Shown: positions 51,054 to 60,285, counted from the stretch's first letter. The stretch: DNA of 64,000 nucleotides from Shewanella sp. 10N.286.48.A6 (GCF_002873135.1 NZ_MCVI01000021.1:62001-126000), one strand, 5' to 3'. Translations and numbers: made by a program. Notes: generated by a model from the letters alone, not told the origin.

Positions 51054-52727
51054 ATGAAAGACGATACCAAGCTAAATGATTTAACCACTAACAATGTCGA
51101 CCAGTCAAAACGTACTACGCTAACTAAGCTTGCGGCGGGGGCTGTTAGTACTGCAGCGCTTCCATTTGCCTCAGTTTTGCAAGCCGCATCAGACAAACTC
51201 ACTGAGCAGCAAATTAAGCTAATGGCCAATGAAAAGGGCCCATTTGATATTGTTATTGAAAATGGCCGGGTCATTGACCCTGAAACTAAATTAGATGCCA
51301 TTCGTAACGTCGGCCTTAAAGGCAATCGTATTGCCGCCATTTCAACAGATAAATTACAAGGCAAAAAAGTCATTGATGCCACAGGCTTAGTGGTTGCGCC
51401 GGGCTTTATTGATATGCACGCGCATGGTCAACAGCTTCCGGCTGCACGAGCACAAGCATTTGATGGTGTAACCACCGCTCTTGAAATGGAGTCGGGGTTG
51501 CTACCTATTGCTAAATTCTATGATGACACAGCCAAAGAGGGCCGCCCTATTAACTACGGCGCCTCTGTTGCATGGACTTATGCTCGTATCACGGCAAAAG
51601 AGCCCACAATGCCACCAGCAGACGGTACGATTGTTTGGTTTCAACAAGCATTTTCTAAAAATAACTGGCAAAACACCCTTGCGACAAAAGATGAGCTTAA
51701 ATCCATTTTAAACTATGTTGAGCAAGGCCTTAAAGAGGGAGGTTTGGGCATTGGTATTAACGCTGGCTATGCACCAGGTTATGGCCATAAAGAGTACTAC
51801 GAATTAGCAAAGCTAGCTAAACGCTATGAAATGCCTACTTATACCCACGTGCGTTACTTAAATAGCGCAGAGCCTAAATCAAGCTTTGAAGCCTACCAAG
51901 AACTGATCAGTTTATCGGCAACCACCGGTGCACACATGCATATTTGTCACCTTAACAGTACCTCAGTGCAAGATATCGAAGATTGTGCTGATTTAGTTCA
52001 AGATGCGGTTGATGCAGGCTTATCGGTGACAACAGAAGCTTATCCTTACGGTGCTGGTTCATCAGTGATCGGCGCAGAAGTTTTCCGCGGTGATGACTGG
52101 CTAGAGCGCTGGGGAGTGCCAAGTGCAAGCTACATGGAAGCAAATGGTAAAGCCTTAACACAAGAAAAAGTCACTGAGCTTCAAGCAAATGCGCCAGGTA
52201 CAGTGGTAGTAATGCACTTTTTAAAACCTGATGAAAGTAAATCCGATCGCCATAAAATGGACCGCTCAGTATTATTTCCAGGCGCAGCCATTGCATCCGA
52301 TGCAATGCCATGGATGAATCCTAAGGGGCAATTAATCGAAGGTAATGTATGGCCATTACCAAGTGATGCTATTGCTCATCCAAGATCGCTTGCTTGTTTT
52401 ACTCGCTTTATCAGTAAATACCTCAATGAATACAAAGCAGTTACACTACTCGAAGCGATGGAGCGTACGAGCTTAAATGCGTGTCGAATATTAGAAAACA
52501 GTGTTCCTCAAATGAAAAACAAAGGCCGTATTCAAGTGGGTAAAGATGCTGATTTAGTCTTATTTAAACTTGACGAAATCAAAGTGCTAGCGACCTTTGA
52601 TGCGCCTAATGCACTCTCAGAAGGGATGCATCATGTGATCGTAAATGGTACACCTATTATCGAAAATGGTGAATTGCATTTAGATGTAAATCCTGGCTTA
52701 GCAGTTCGTAATCCAGTGGTTGCATAA
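51054..52727 (+). CDS. Exported amidohydrolase, D-aminoacylase-like (copy 1)
   Basis: A 557-residue metal-dependent amidohydrolase. The N-terminus has QSKRTTLTK followed by a hydrophobic stretch (LAAGAVSTAALPFA) ending LQAA. This looks like a Tat-type signal with Lys-Arg in place of the twin Arg. Metal ligands are visible in IDMHAHGQQ (His 122, 124), YTHVRY (His 265), MHICHLNST (His 296/299) and IASDAMPW. The Cys of the GNCG motif of true N-acyl-D-amino-acid deacylases is absent; GVTTALEMESG stands there, so Glu 144 or 146 may bridge the metals. The substrate is unknown. It is closely similar along its whole length to the copy at 53905-55563. AGGA lies six bases before the ATG. Confidence 0.88.
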   Translation: MKDDTKLNDLTTNNVDQSKRTTLTKLAAGAVSTAALPFASVLQAASDKLTEQQIKLMANEKGPFDIVIENGRVIDPETKLDAIRNVGLKGNRIAAISTDKLQGKKVIDATGLVVAPGFIDMHAHGQQLPAARAQAFDGVTTALEMESGLLPIAKFYDDTAKEGRPINYGASVAWTYARITAKEPTMPPADGTIVWFQQAFSKNNWQNTLATKDELKSILNYVEQGLKEGGLGIGINAGYAPGYGHKEYYELAKLAKRYEMPTYTHVRYLNSAEPKSSFEAYQELISLSATTGAHMHICHLNSTSVQDIEDCADLVQDAVDAGLSVTTEAYPYGAGSSVIGAEVFRGDDWLERWGVPSASYMEANGKALTQEKVTELQANAPGTVVVMHFLKPDESKSDRHKMDRSVLFPGAAIASDAMPWMNPKGQLIEGNVWPLPSDAIAHPRSLACFTRFISKYLNEYKAVTLLEAMERTSLNACRILENSVPQMKNKGRIQVGKDADLVLFKLDEIKVLATFDAPNALSEGMHHVIVNGTPIIENGELHLDVNPGLAVRNPVVA

Positions 52728-52746
52728 CCATTATGCCTAAAATCAT

Positions 52747-52772
52747 AAAGCTCGGGTAATACCGAGCTTTTT
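52747..52772 (+). terminator. Terminator between amidohydrolase 1 and the GTPase
   Basis: Nine-base-pair stem AAAGCTCGG / CCGAGCTTT with a six-base loop, then TTCGTT. It lies 20 bases after the stop, so the next gene may need its own promoter or readthrough. Confidence 0.8.
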
Positions 52773-52804
52773 CGTTAAAAAGTAAATCATATAGAGAAAC
52801 GTCA

Positions 52805-53788
52805 ATGAATAAAAAACCTATTCCTGTGACCATTTTAGCGGGTTTTTTAGGTGCCGGGAAAACCACCCTGTTAAACCATATCCTAACCAATGCCGATGGC
52901 ATGCGTATGGCCGTTATCGTAAATGACTTTGGTTCAATTAATGTCGATGCAGAGCTAGTAAAATCCCAAAGCGACAATATGATTAGCCTCGAAAATGGCT
53001 GTGTGTGTTGCAATCTTGCCGAAGGTTTAGTGGTCTCAGTGATGCGCATACTGGCACTTGAAGAGCGCCCTGATCATATTATTGTTGAAACCTCAGGTAT
53101 TGCAGAGCCTAAAGAAGTGGCATTGCAATTTGAAGATCCTGAACTACAAGCTCACGCGCCATTGAACGCGATTATCACCACTATCGATGCTGAGAATATT
53201 TTAAGTTTAGAAGGTTCAATGGCCAGCTTGTCAGAGCAACAAATACAAGTCGCCGATATCGTGCTAGTTAATAAAGTTGATTTAGTGGCAACTGAGCAGC
53301 TGGAAAAAGTTAAAGCATGGTGCCAAACCCAAGCCCCTTTTGCCAAACTGGTTGAAATGGAGTTTGGAAACGTCGCACTACCGATTTTATTTGATGTTCC
53401 TGAGCGGTTAGTAAAACTTAGCCATGAGCATACTTGTCAGCACCAAGGTGCAGACCATGACCACAGCCAATGCAACCATCATGACCATGTAACCCACAGC
53501 TTTGATACTTTTAGCTTCGAAACCGACAAGCCGCTGTCTTTGCAAAGCCTCTATCCGCTATTACAGCAGTTTTCAGTCGATGCCTACCGCATGAAAGGTA
53601 TTTTAAATTTATCTGATCGACCTGATCATCGCTGTATATTTCAATGTACTGGCCAACGCGCCAATGTCACTGTTGGCGAGCCGTGGGAACACGATGAAGC
53701 AAGAGCAACCCGTTTAGTCTTTATTGCCCCCAAAGGTGGCATGGACGAAAAAATAATGCGTGAAAAGTTAGCTAGCTTAGTGGTTTAA
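52805..53788 (+). CDS. COG0523 (CobW/P47K) metal-chaperone GTPase
   Basis: A 327-residue G3E GTPase. Walker A is GFLGAGKTT (residues 13-21), the metal-binding CxCC is NGCVCCN (Cys 66, 68, 69), the guanine motif is NKVD (156-159), and ETSGIAEP precedes the switch. Residues 207-228 form a His/Cys-rich loop (HEHTCQHQGADHDHSQCNHH). The C-terminal CobW domain follows (MKGILNLSD). Characterised members (ZNG1, ZigA, YeiR) move zinc to client enzymes. Being placed between two metal-dependent amidohydrolases, it probably serves them; that is inference. No Zur-type operator is apparent. Confidence 0.92.
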   Translation: MNKKPIPVTILAGFLGAGKTTLLNHILTNADGMRMAVIVNDFGSINVDAELVKSQSDNMISLENGCVCCNLAEGLVVSVMRILALEERPDHIIVETSGIAEPKEVALQFEDPELQAHAPLNAIITTIDAENILSLEGSMASLSEQQIQVADIVLVNKVDLVATEQLEKVKAWCQTQAPFAKLVEMEFGNVALPILFDVPERLVKLSHEHTCQHQGADHDHSQCNHHDHVTHSFDTFSFETDKPLSLQSLYPLLQQFSVDAYRMKGILNLSDRPDHRCIFQCTGQRANVTVGEPWEHDEARATRLVFIAPKGGMDEKIMREKLASLVV

Positions 53789-53904
53789 ATATAAAACGAC
53801 TATGCAGTAAACGGCCCACTAAAGCTGTTAATGACAAGCTGTAAATGCTTGGCTGATAATTAATAGCATGATAATCAAGGATACTGGCGAGAAAGGAGTA
53901 AATG

Positions 53905-55563
53905 ATGTCCGAGTTAAATCAAGATGACAAATTAACCGCTGAAGTTGATCAAACCAAGCGCGATACCATGAAAAAACTGGCTATTGGCGCCGCTGCAATA
54001 ACACTTTCATCGACTGCCACAGCAGAAACTAACAAGGGTCCACAAAAGCCAGAGTTAATGCCAAATCAAACAGGCCCGTTTGATGTAGTGATTACTAATG
54101 GCCGTGTCATTGATGCCGAAACGGGTTTAGATGCCGTACGCAATGTAGGCATTAAAGACGACAAAATTGCCGCTATATCGACAGAAAAGCTCACAGGTAA
54201 AAAAGTCATTGATGCCAGCGGGCTTGTGGTTGCCCCTGGCTTTATCGACCTTCACGCCCATGGACAACAATTACCCGCAGCCAGAGCTCAAGCCTTCGAT
54301 GGTGTCACCACCGCCCTTGAGTTGGAATCAGGCCTATTACCCATTGGTAAGTATTATGATGACACAGCTAAAGAAGGTCGCCCAATTAACTACGGCGCCT
54401 CAGTAGCTTGGACCTATGCCCGCATTATGGCAATTGAAAGTGAAATTTCGCCCGCAGATGGCACCATTACTTGGTTTCAGAATGCCTTTAGTTTAAAAAA
54501 TTGGCAAAATGTTCTCGCCACCGACGCACAGCTAAATACGATATTGTCTGATGTTGAACAAGGCTTAAAAGAAGGTGGTTTAGGGATTGGTATTAATGGC
54601 GGTTATGCTCCCGCCTATGGCCATAAAGAGTATTACGGCTTAGCTAAACTGGCCAAAAGTTTTGATGTACCGACCTTCACCCATGTACGTTATGCCAACG
54701 GCATGGAGCCCAGATCAAGCTTTGAAGCCTATCAAGAGTTAATCAGTTTAGCCGCCACCACTGGGGCACATATGCATATTTGTCACCTCAACAGTACCTC
54801 GGTGCGAGACATTGATGATTGCGCCGACCTAGTGCAAGAAGCTGTTGATTCTGGTTTGCCGATTACCACTGAAGCTTACCCCTATGGCGCAGGCTCAACA
54901 CCTGTGGGCGCGGCCTTATTTGCTGGCCCAGAATGGATTGACCGCTTTGGCGTTCCCGATGCAAGTTACATGGAAGCCAATGGCGTACCTATGACCCAAA
55001 CCAAAATCGATGAACTACGAAAAACCAACCCTGGTGAAGTGATCGTTATTCACTTCTTAAAGCCTGACGACAGTAAAGAAGACTTACGCATGATGAAGCG
55101 TTCGGTGTTGTTTCCTAACGCCGCTATTGCCTCTGATGCCATGCCGTGGATGGACAGCAAAGGTAAATTGATTGAAGGTGATGTATGGCCATTGCCTAAC
55201 GATGCTTTTGCTCACCCCCGCTCGGTCGGGTGTTTTGCCCGCTTTGTAAATAAATACGTGGTTGAGTATAAAGAAGTCAATTTAGTCGAGGCAATGAAGC
55301 GCACCAGCCTCAATGCGTGTCATATCATCGAAGATGCTGTGCCGCAAATGCGTAACAAAGGCCGTATGCAAGTGGGTAAAGATGCTGACATAGTGGTATT
55401 TGATCTCAATAGCTTTAAAGATATGGCCTCATTTACTGAGCCCAATAAGCTTTCAGTGGGTATGCAGCATGTACTAGTCAATGGCCAATCGATTATTGAT
55501 AAGGGACAATTGCTTATGGATGCTAAGCCTGGCAGAGCAATTCGTCGCGATGTGACAGTCTAA
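53905..55563 (+). CDS. Exported amidohydrolase, D-aminoacylase-like (copy 2)
   Basis: A 552-residue paralogue of the gene at 51054-52727. The same signal type (QTKRDTMKKLAIGAAAITLS, ending ATA), the same metal motifs (IDLHAHGQQ, FTHVRY, MHICHLNST, IASDAMPW) and the same ALELESG in place of GNCG are seen. Differences cluster in the signal, the linker and scattered surface positions. ATG 53905 is chosen since AAGGAG (53893-53898) is six bases before it; the ATG at 53902 is too close. A 116-base gap separates it from the GTPase. A bidirectional terminator follows. Confidence 0.88.
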   Translation: MSELNQDDKLTAEVDQTKRDTMKKLAIGAAAITLSSTATAETNKGPQKPELMPNQTGPFDVVITNGRVIDAETGLDAVRNVGIKDDKIAAISTEKLTGKKVIDASGLVVAPGFIDLHAHGQQLPAARAQAFDGVTTALELESGLLPIGKYYDDTAKEGRPINYGASVAWTYARIMAIESEISPADGTITWFQNAFSLKNWQNVLATDAQLNTILSDVEQGLKEGGLGIGINGGYAPAYGHKEYYGLAKLAKSFDVPTFTHVRYANGMEPRSSFEAYQELISLAATTGAHMHICHLNSTSVRDIDDCADLVQEAVDSGLPITTEAYPYGAGSTPVGAALFAGPEWIDRFGVPDASYMEANGVPMTQTKIDELRKTNPGEVIVIHFLKPDDSKEDLRMMKRSVLFPNAAIASDAMPWMDSKGKLIEGDVWPLPNDAFAHPRSVGCFARFVNKYVVEYKEVNLVEAMKRTSLNACHIIEDAVPQMRNKGRMQVGKDADIVVFDLNSFKDMASFTEPNKLSVGMQHVLVNGQSIIDKGQLLMDAKPGRAIRRDVTV

Positions 55564-55601
55564 TCGATAATCAAAAAAACGTCGACAAAACATGACAACT
55601 A

Positions 55602-55623
55602 AAAAGCGCCATTAGGCGCTTTT
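55602..55623. terminator. Bidirectional terminator
   Basis: Stem AAAAGCGCC / GGCGCTTTT with a four-base loop and A/T runs on both sides. It lies between amidohydrolase 2 and the convergent ThrE-type gene. Confidence 0.93.
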
Positions 55624-55656
55624 TTCATGTGTTTAGTTTTTCTCAATTAATATCGA

Positions 55657-56835
55657 TTAGTTGCGTTTATGGTTAAACAAAAAGCGGTCATTGAAAATAG
55701 AATAAACCATGATCTGCCCTGCCATAATCGAACAAAACATCAATAATGCTGACATACCAATACTGGGGATAGGCAATATTGCAGTGGCAAAGAATGACTC
55801 ACTGGCACCAACGATGATCCGGCTTCCAGGCACTAAAATGATCACCCCTTGGATAATATACACTAACGCAGGCACTTTACGTGCTTTACCGGCTAACAGC
55901 CCATAAAGAGTGATAATCATGGTGCTAATCCAAGTGCCGATAACCCAATCAGAGGTAAACCAATGTGGCCCCCACATGCCAACTGCAGCAGCGGGCAGGC
56001 CAATAATAATGTCTTGCCAACTGGCATTAAAAATCAGTCCAATCGCAACCGATATGCCAATTAACGCCAGAATATGCAAACCTAAAGGGATTTCATTAAT
56101 AAATGGCGCAGCGGCTACATGACCCACAAGCAAGCTTGATAAACCTAAGCCCATCACCACGCCAATGAATATTTTTATTACCACCAAACTACTTTGGGCC
56201 AATAACTCTATGCCTGAGCGAAAGTCATTTAAGGCAAGACTGGCTAAACCATTGGTGACAGTGAGTCCTGGAATAAACAGTACAATGGATGAGATGCATA
56301 AAGCTAACACCGGTAACTCAGGAAATTGAGCGGCCAATATCCCCACCACAAAACTGGCAATAAACGCCACGATGAACTCTACCAGCATTGCTCGCTGCTC
56401 GGTGCACATTAGTTGAGCTAACCAGGCGATTAACCCTAAAAAAACCGAAATCATTGCCGCAAGATACGTGCTCCCCACCAGCATCAAATAGCAAGGCGGC
56501 AGTAATAGGTTGGCAATGCCTAAAGTAAAATTTGAGTAACTCGGCACCCCTTGATAGTTTTCTTTTGAGTGTATTGCCTTTAGGGTTGCCACCAAATTGC
56601 GTAAATTGACTGACGGTGGATTTTTAGTTTGCATCACCATTTTTTGAGTGGGTTGCTCGAAAATGGTCACAATTTTAGTTGGGGTAACATCAATGGCGAT
56701 ATCTATCTGATGATGAGCCGCATAAGACTGAGTATATTTCGCCACTGAGTATGGTGCGCACCCTGATTGATGTAATCGATCTGAAAATGATAAAACATCA
56801 TCATACTGTTGCTGGGTTGGGCTTTTATCTTCCAT
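55657..56835 (-). CDS. ThrE-family threonine/serine exporter-like protein
   Basis: A 392-residue membrane protein. About 105 soluble N-terminal residues (DVLSFSDRLHQSGCAPYSVAK, of the DUF1212 type) are followed by roughly ten membrane segments; FIPGLTVTNGLASLALND and ILVPGSRIIVGASESFF mark the two halves, equivalent to YjjP and YjjB fused. Corynebacterial ThrE exports threonine and serine. The substrate here is not established. It converges on the second amidohydrolase. If that enzyme releases amino acids, the neighbours could be linked, but nothing in the sequence proves it. Confidence 0.88.
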   Translation of the reverse strand: MEDKSPTQQQYDDVLSFSDRLHQSGCAPYSVAKYTQSYAAHHQIDIAIDVTPTKIVTIFEQPTQKMVMQTKNPPSVNLRNLVATLKAIHSKENYQGVPSYSNFTLGIANLLLPPCYLMLVGSTYLAAMISVFLGLIAWLAQLMCTEQRAMLVEFIVAFIASFVVGILAAQFPELPVLALCISSIVLFIPGLTVTNGLASLALNDFRSGIELLAQSSLVVIKIFIGVVMGLGLSSLLVGHVAAAPFINEIPLGLHILALIGISVAIGLIFNASWQDIIIGLPAAAVGMWGPHWFTSDWVIGTWISTMIITLYGLLAGKARKVPALVYIIQGVIILVPGSRIIVGASESFFATAILPIPSIGMSALLMFCSIMAGQIMVYSIFNDRFLFNHKRN

Positions 56836-57303
56836 TTTTTTATTCTCGATAAGTCAGCAAAAAGTGGTTCTGAGGGCTTAGTTAAATCATAGTAGCTAAA
56901 TGATAATTGCTACATAATAGTAGCGAACTCATTCACTTCATAATCTGAAATAGAGGGTCAAACCCTTCAAAAATGAATCCTTTCATTGAATTAGCAGTGG
57001 TCGCGATAATCTCCACTGCAAAACATGCGCTAGCCGGTGAATTTCTCGCTTAACCCTAGGCGGGCTATCTCTGTGTGATATAATCATCGATTGAAAGATT
57101 TATAGCGTGTTAAAACGCATTAGATCAGCGCAGTCATTCAACGCTTATTAAGTCTTTGTCTTCATTCAGGTCATTATTCATGGTTAAGTGCATGAAAATC
57201 CGCTGTATGAATCATTGAAAGTCGGGACAGGGTAATTTTTACCATTATATGGAATATACATAAGCAATTGTTACAGATTAATTTTATAAGGTATATGAAC
57301 TAG
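56836..57303. other. ThrE-ferredoxin divergent intergenic region
   Basis: 468 bases. There is a short hairpin AGGGT-CAA-ACCCT (56954-56966). I see no gene or RNA structure. Promoters for both neighbours must lie here but cannot be placed. Confidence 0.55.
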
Positions 57304-57555
<252 letters not shown>

Positions 57556-57572
57556 CCCTTAAACTACATGAC

Positions 57573-57600
57573 AAAAAAGGCGCTAATTAGCGCCTTTTTT
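57573..57600. terminator. Bidirectional terminator after the ferredoxin gene
   Basis: Perfect 12-base-pair stem AAAAAAGGCGCT / AGCGCCTTTTTT with loop AATT, usable from the ferredoxin gene and from convergent ubiT. Confidence 0.95.
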
Positions 57601-57657
57601 GATGTTTATATTCATCCCATGTCTAACGCTCATCATCTGAGTCATTATGACTGAATA

Positions 57658-58179
57658 TTACGCCGTTGCGGCTGCCTGCTCATTAGCATAGCCTTGTAAC
57701 GTTTGTAGCGTAATAGCTAACTTTTCAATGCTAAGCTTTACCGCTGCTGGTAACGTATCAAGCTCAATACCGAGCAATAAGTTTTTCACTTCAAGGCCGA
57801 GTTCGGTATCGCCTTCAATACGCAGCTTACGTTGAAAAAATAACGTGTCAGGATCTTCTTTGGCCGCAGCAACCAGTAATAACTCAGGCACATTGGCAGT
57901 AAAAGTTACATCGGCTTGCGTCAAAGGACGTAATAATAACTGTTGATCGTAACTAATTTCAAAGTTGAGCGCGATGTCTTGCACACAAATAGCAACCCAC
58001 TTACCTTGCAGAAAATCTAACTCACCAAATTTAATTTGTTCACTTAACGAAAGTGACAACATCTTAGCCAGAATATCCAACTTTACCTTTTCAGGGACAA
58101 CAGCAAGAGACTGGGTGGCGACTTTAGGGGCGATATTAAGCAAATTTTTAGCAACCTTTCCTGAAAAACCGAAAGACAT
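57658..58179 (-). CDS. ubiT: UbiT, SCP2-domain accessory factor of ubiquinone synthesis
   Basis: A 173-residue SCP2 sterol-carrier-like protein that binds lipid intermediates. In E. coli it (YhbT) is needed for oxygen-independent ubiquinone synthesis. The SCP2 domain covers about residues 40-135 (FLQGKWVAICVQD, ADVTFTANVPELLLV, FFQRKLRIEGDTELGLEVKN). It is divergent from ubiU across 136 bases with a palindrome between, the same arrangement as in E. coli. Confidence 0.94.
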   Translation of the reverse strand: MSFGFSGKVAKNLLNIAPKVATQSLAVVPEKVKLDILAKMLSLSLSEQIKFGELDFLQGKWVAICVQDIALNFEISYDQQLLLRPLTQADVTFTANVPELLLVAAAKEDPDTLFFQRKLRIEGDTELGLEVKNLLLGIELDTLPAAVKLSIEKLAITLQTLQGYANEQAAATA

Positions 58180-58236
58180 TCATACTCCTACACTGACAAG
58201 ATTCCAATTTAAGCTAGTTTACTCACATTTTATCAA

Positions 58237-58252
58237 TTGAAACCTGTTTCAA
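58237..58252. promoter_or_regulatory. Palindrome in the ubiT-ubiU control region
   Basis: TTGAAACCTGTTTCAA has seven-base arms around a CT spacer. It lies midway between divergent ubiT and ubiU. It is not a standard FNR site (TTGAT-N4-ATCAA), though FNR control of these genes is known in E. coli. Operator role is inference. Confidence 0.4.
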
Positions 58253-58315
58253 ATCAAATCATGTGATGTCATTCAACTTTACACTCACTTTCAATCGAAA
58301 TTTGAGAGAGAGAAT

Positions 58316-59317
58316 ATGGAACTCTTGTGCCCTGCAGGAAATTTAGCCTCATTAAAAGCCGCTTTTAGAGCGGGCGCTGACGCCGTTTATCTAGGTTTAA
58401 AGGATGATACTAATGCCCGTTCATTTGCAGGTTTAAACTTCACCCCAGAACAACTAAAACAAGCCACCAAGCTTGCCCATGCCCAAGGCAGAAAAGTATT
58501 TTTAACGTTAAATACTTATCCAAAACCTGGAGAGGAAACCCGCTGGTATCAGGCGATTGATTTAGCCGCCCAGCTGCAAATGGATGCACTTATTACCGCT
58601 GATATATCCCTGCTTCATTATGCCAGCAACCGTTATCCACATTTGCCATTGCACCTTTCAGTGCAAGCTTCGGCCACCAATCAAGCCGCACTCGATTTCT
58701 ATCAGCAAAATTTTAATATTGAACGCGCGGTATTACCTAGAGTGTTATCAATGAAGCAAGTGCGTGACCTAGCCAAATGCAGCTCGGTAGAGTTAGAAGT
58801 ATTTGCCTTTGGTAGCTTGTGTATTATGGCTGAAGGACGTTGTCATTTATCGTCTTATGTCACTGGCCAATCACCTAATACAGGCGGGTCTTGCTCGCCA
58901 GCAAAAGATGTGAGATGGCAAGAGCAAGGCAACCAATGCCTAACTAGGCTAAATGACGTGCTGATTGATACCACAGGTATTGACCAACAACTTGGCTACC
59001 CCGTGGTCTGTAAAGGCCGCTACATTGCCGAAGCGGATACCAAAGCCGATTACCTGTTAGAGTCGCCCACCAGCTTAAATACTTTAAGCCTATTACCTCA
59101 ACTTGCCCAAGCTGGGATCAAATCGCTAAAAATAGAAGGCCGTCAACGCAGCCCTGCATATGTAGAGCAAGTAACGCGGGTTTGGCGTGAAGCGATTGAT
59201 AGCTATCAAAACAATCCTAGCGCCTTTAAAGAGCAAGCCAGATGGAATCATACCTTAGCCAAGGTATCTGAAGGACAAGTCACCACATTAGGAGCATACG
59301 AGCGGCAATGGCAGTAA
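58316..59317 (+). CDS. ubiU: UbiU, oxygen-independent ubiquinone hydroxylase subunit (U32 family)
   Basis: A 333-residue U32 protein that binds a [4Fe-4S] cluster and with UbiV hydroxylates the ubiquinone ring without oxygen, probably using prephenate. It starts MELLCPAGNLASLKAAFRAG. The cluster cysteines are in FGSLCIMAEGRCHLSSY, TGGSCSPAKD and a further Cys near 232 (YPVVCKGRYI). IKSLKIEGRQRSPAYVEQV is the U32 signature. Its end overlaps or closely adjoins ubiV. Confidence 0.96.
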   Translation: MELLCPAGNLASLKAAFRAGADAVYLGLKDDTNARSFAGLNFTPEQLKQATKLAHAQGRKVFLTLNTYPKPGEETRWYQAIDLAAQLQMDALITADISLLHYASNRYPHLPLHLSVQASATNQAALDFYQQNFNIERAVLPRVLSMKQVRDLAKCSSVELEVFAFGSLCIMAEGRCHLSSYVTGQSPNTGGSCSPAKDVRWQEQGNQCLTRLNDVLIDTTGIDQQLGYPVVCKGRYIAEADTKADYLLESPTSLNTLSLLPQLAQAGIKSLKIEGRQRSPAYVEQVTRVWREAIDSYQNNPSAFKEQARWNHTLAKVSEGQVTTLGAYERQWQ

Positions 59318-59325
59318 ATAACAAT

Positions 59326-60222
59326 ATGAAAATCTCACTGGGCGCCATTAGCTATTGCTGGGACAAAGACACCACGGAACAATTTTATGACAGGGCAGCG
59401 CAAAGCCAAGTTGATACTATTTATTTAGGTGAAACCGTCTGCAGCAGACGTCGATTAATGAAATTTAAAGATTACTTCGACATTGCCACTATGCTCAAGC
59501 AGTCTGGCAAAAATGTGGTGCTTTCAACCATGGCATTAATCGAGGCACAATCTGAGCTTGGCGAACTTAAAAAGTATATCGATAATGGCGAGTTTATTAT
59601 TGAAGCCAACGATATGGCAGGCGTGCAATTGGCCTCTGAGGCCAAACTGCCGTTCATTTGTGGCCCAACCATTAATAATTACAATAGAGCCAGCTTAGAT
59701 ATTTTGCATAAAATGGGTATGCAACGCTTTGCTATGCCATTTGAATTATCAAAGTCATGGCTTAAAACCGTGATTGGTGAGGGCGAAAACACGCCGCAAT
59801 TTGAAGTGGAAGTCATGGGCCATGGTTATATGCCACTGGCACATTCGGCGCGCTGCTTTACTGCCAAACACTTTAATTTGAGTAAAGACAATTGTGAGAC
59901 CATTTGTCAGCAACACCCAAAGGGGATTTTGGTGCAAACGCAAGAGCATCAGGATTTACTGAGATTAAATGGCATCCAAACTCAATCGGCTTCATTTGTT
60001 GATTTAACCGCTGAAATGATGCAAATGCAGCAAATGGGAGTGAACTACTTTAGAGTATCACCTAGCCAATTAGCCTGTATTGAGCTTGCAGATGAACTCA
60101 CAAAGCGCTTAGCAAACAGTGATGAGACTCAAGATGATATGGCGATGAAAACTCGCGAGTTTGCTAACAAAAAATCCTGTAATGGCTATTGGTTCGGCGG
60201 CGCTGGTTTACAAAAAATCTAG
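59326..60222 (+). CDS. ubiV: UbiV, oxygen-independent ubiquinone hydroxylase subunit (U32 family)
   Basis: Partner of UbiU, also with a [4Fe-4S] cluster. Conserved segments are DTIYLGETVCSRRRLMK, FEVEVMGHGYMPLAHSARCF, NCETICQQHPKG and the C-terminal KKSCNGYWFGGAGLQ; four cysteines (in VCSRR, ARCFT, NCETIC) are the expected ligands. The ATG at 59326 (MKISLGAISYCW) aligns with E. coli UbiV; an ATG at 59308 that overlaps the ubiU stop is an alternative, adding six residues. Confidence 0.95.
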   Translation: MKISLGAISYCWDKDTTEQFYDRAAQSQVDTIYLGETVCSRRRLMKFKDYFDIATMLKQSGKNVVLSTMALIEAQSELGELKKYIDNGEFIIEANDMAGVQLASEAKLPFICGPTINNYNRASLDILHKMGMQRFAMPFELSKSWLKTVIGEGENTPQFEVEVMGHGYMPLAHSARCFTAKHFNLSKDNCETICQQHPKGILVQTQEHQDLLRLNGIQTQSASFVDLTAEMMQMQQMGVNYFRVSPSQLACIELADELTKRLANSDETQDDMAMKTREFANKKSCNGYWFGGAGLQKI

Positions 60223-60285
60223 TTAACACCTTAGTAATCGGGGCTAATGCAAGGCAGTGAATAACGCTGTAAGCTTTAGCCTCTT

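Noticed and set aside
51054..55563. Composite transposon formed by the two similar amidohydrolase genes
   Set aside because: They are complete enzymes with distinct flanks, no transposase and no terminal inverted repeats; gene duplication is the simpler reading.
58237..58252. Canonical FNR site between ubiT and ubiU
   Set aside because: The spacing and half-sites do not fit TTGAT-N4-ATCAA; kept only as an unassigned palindrome.
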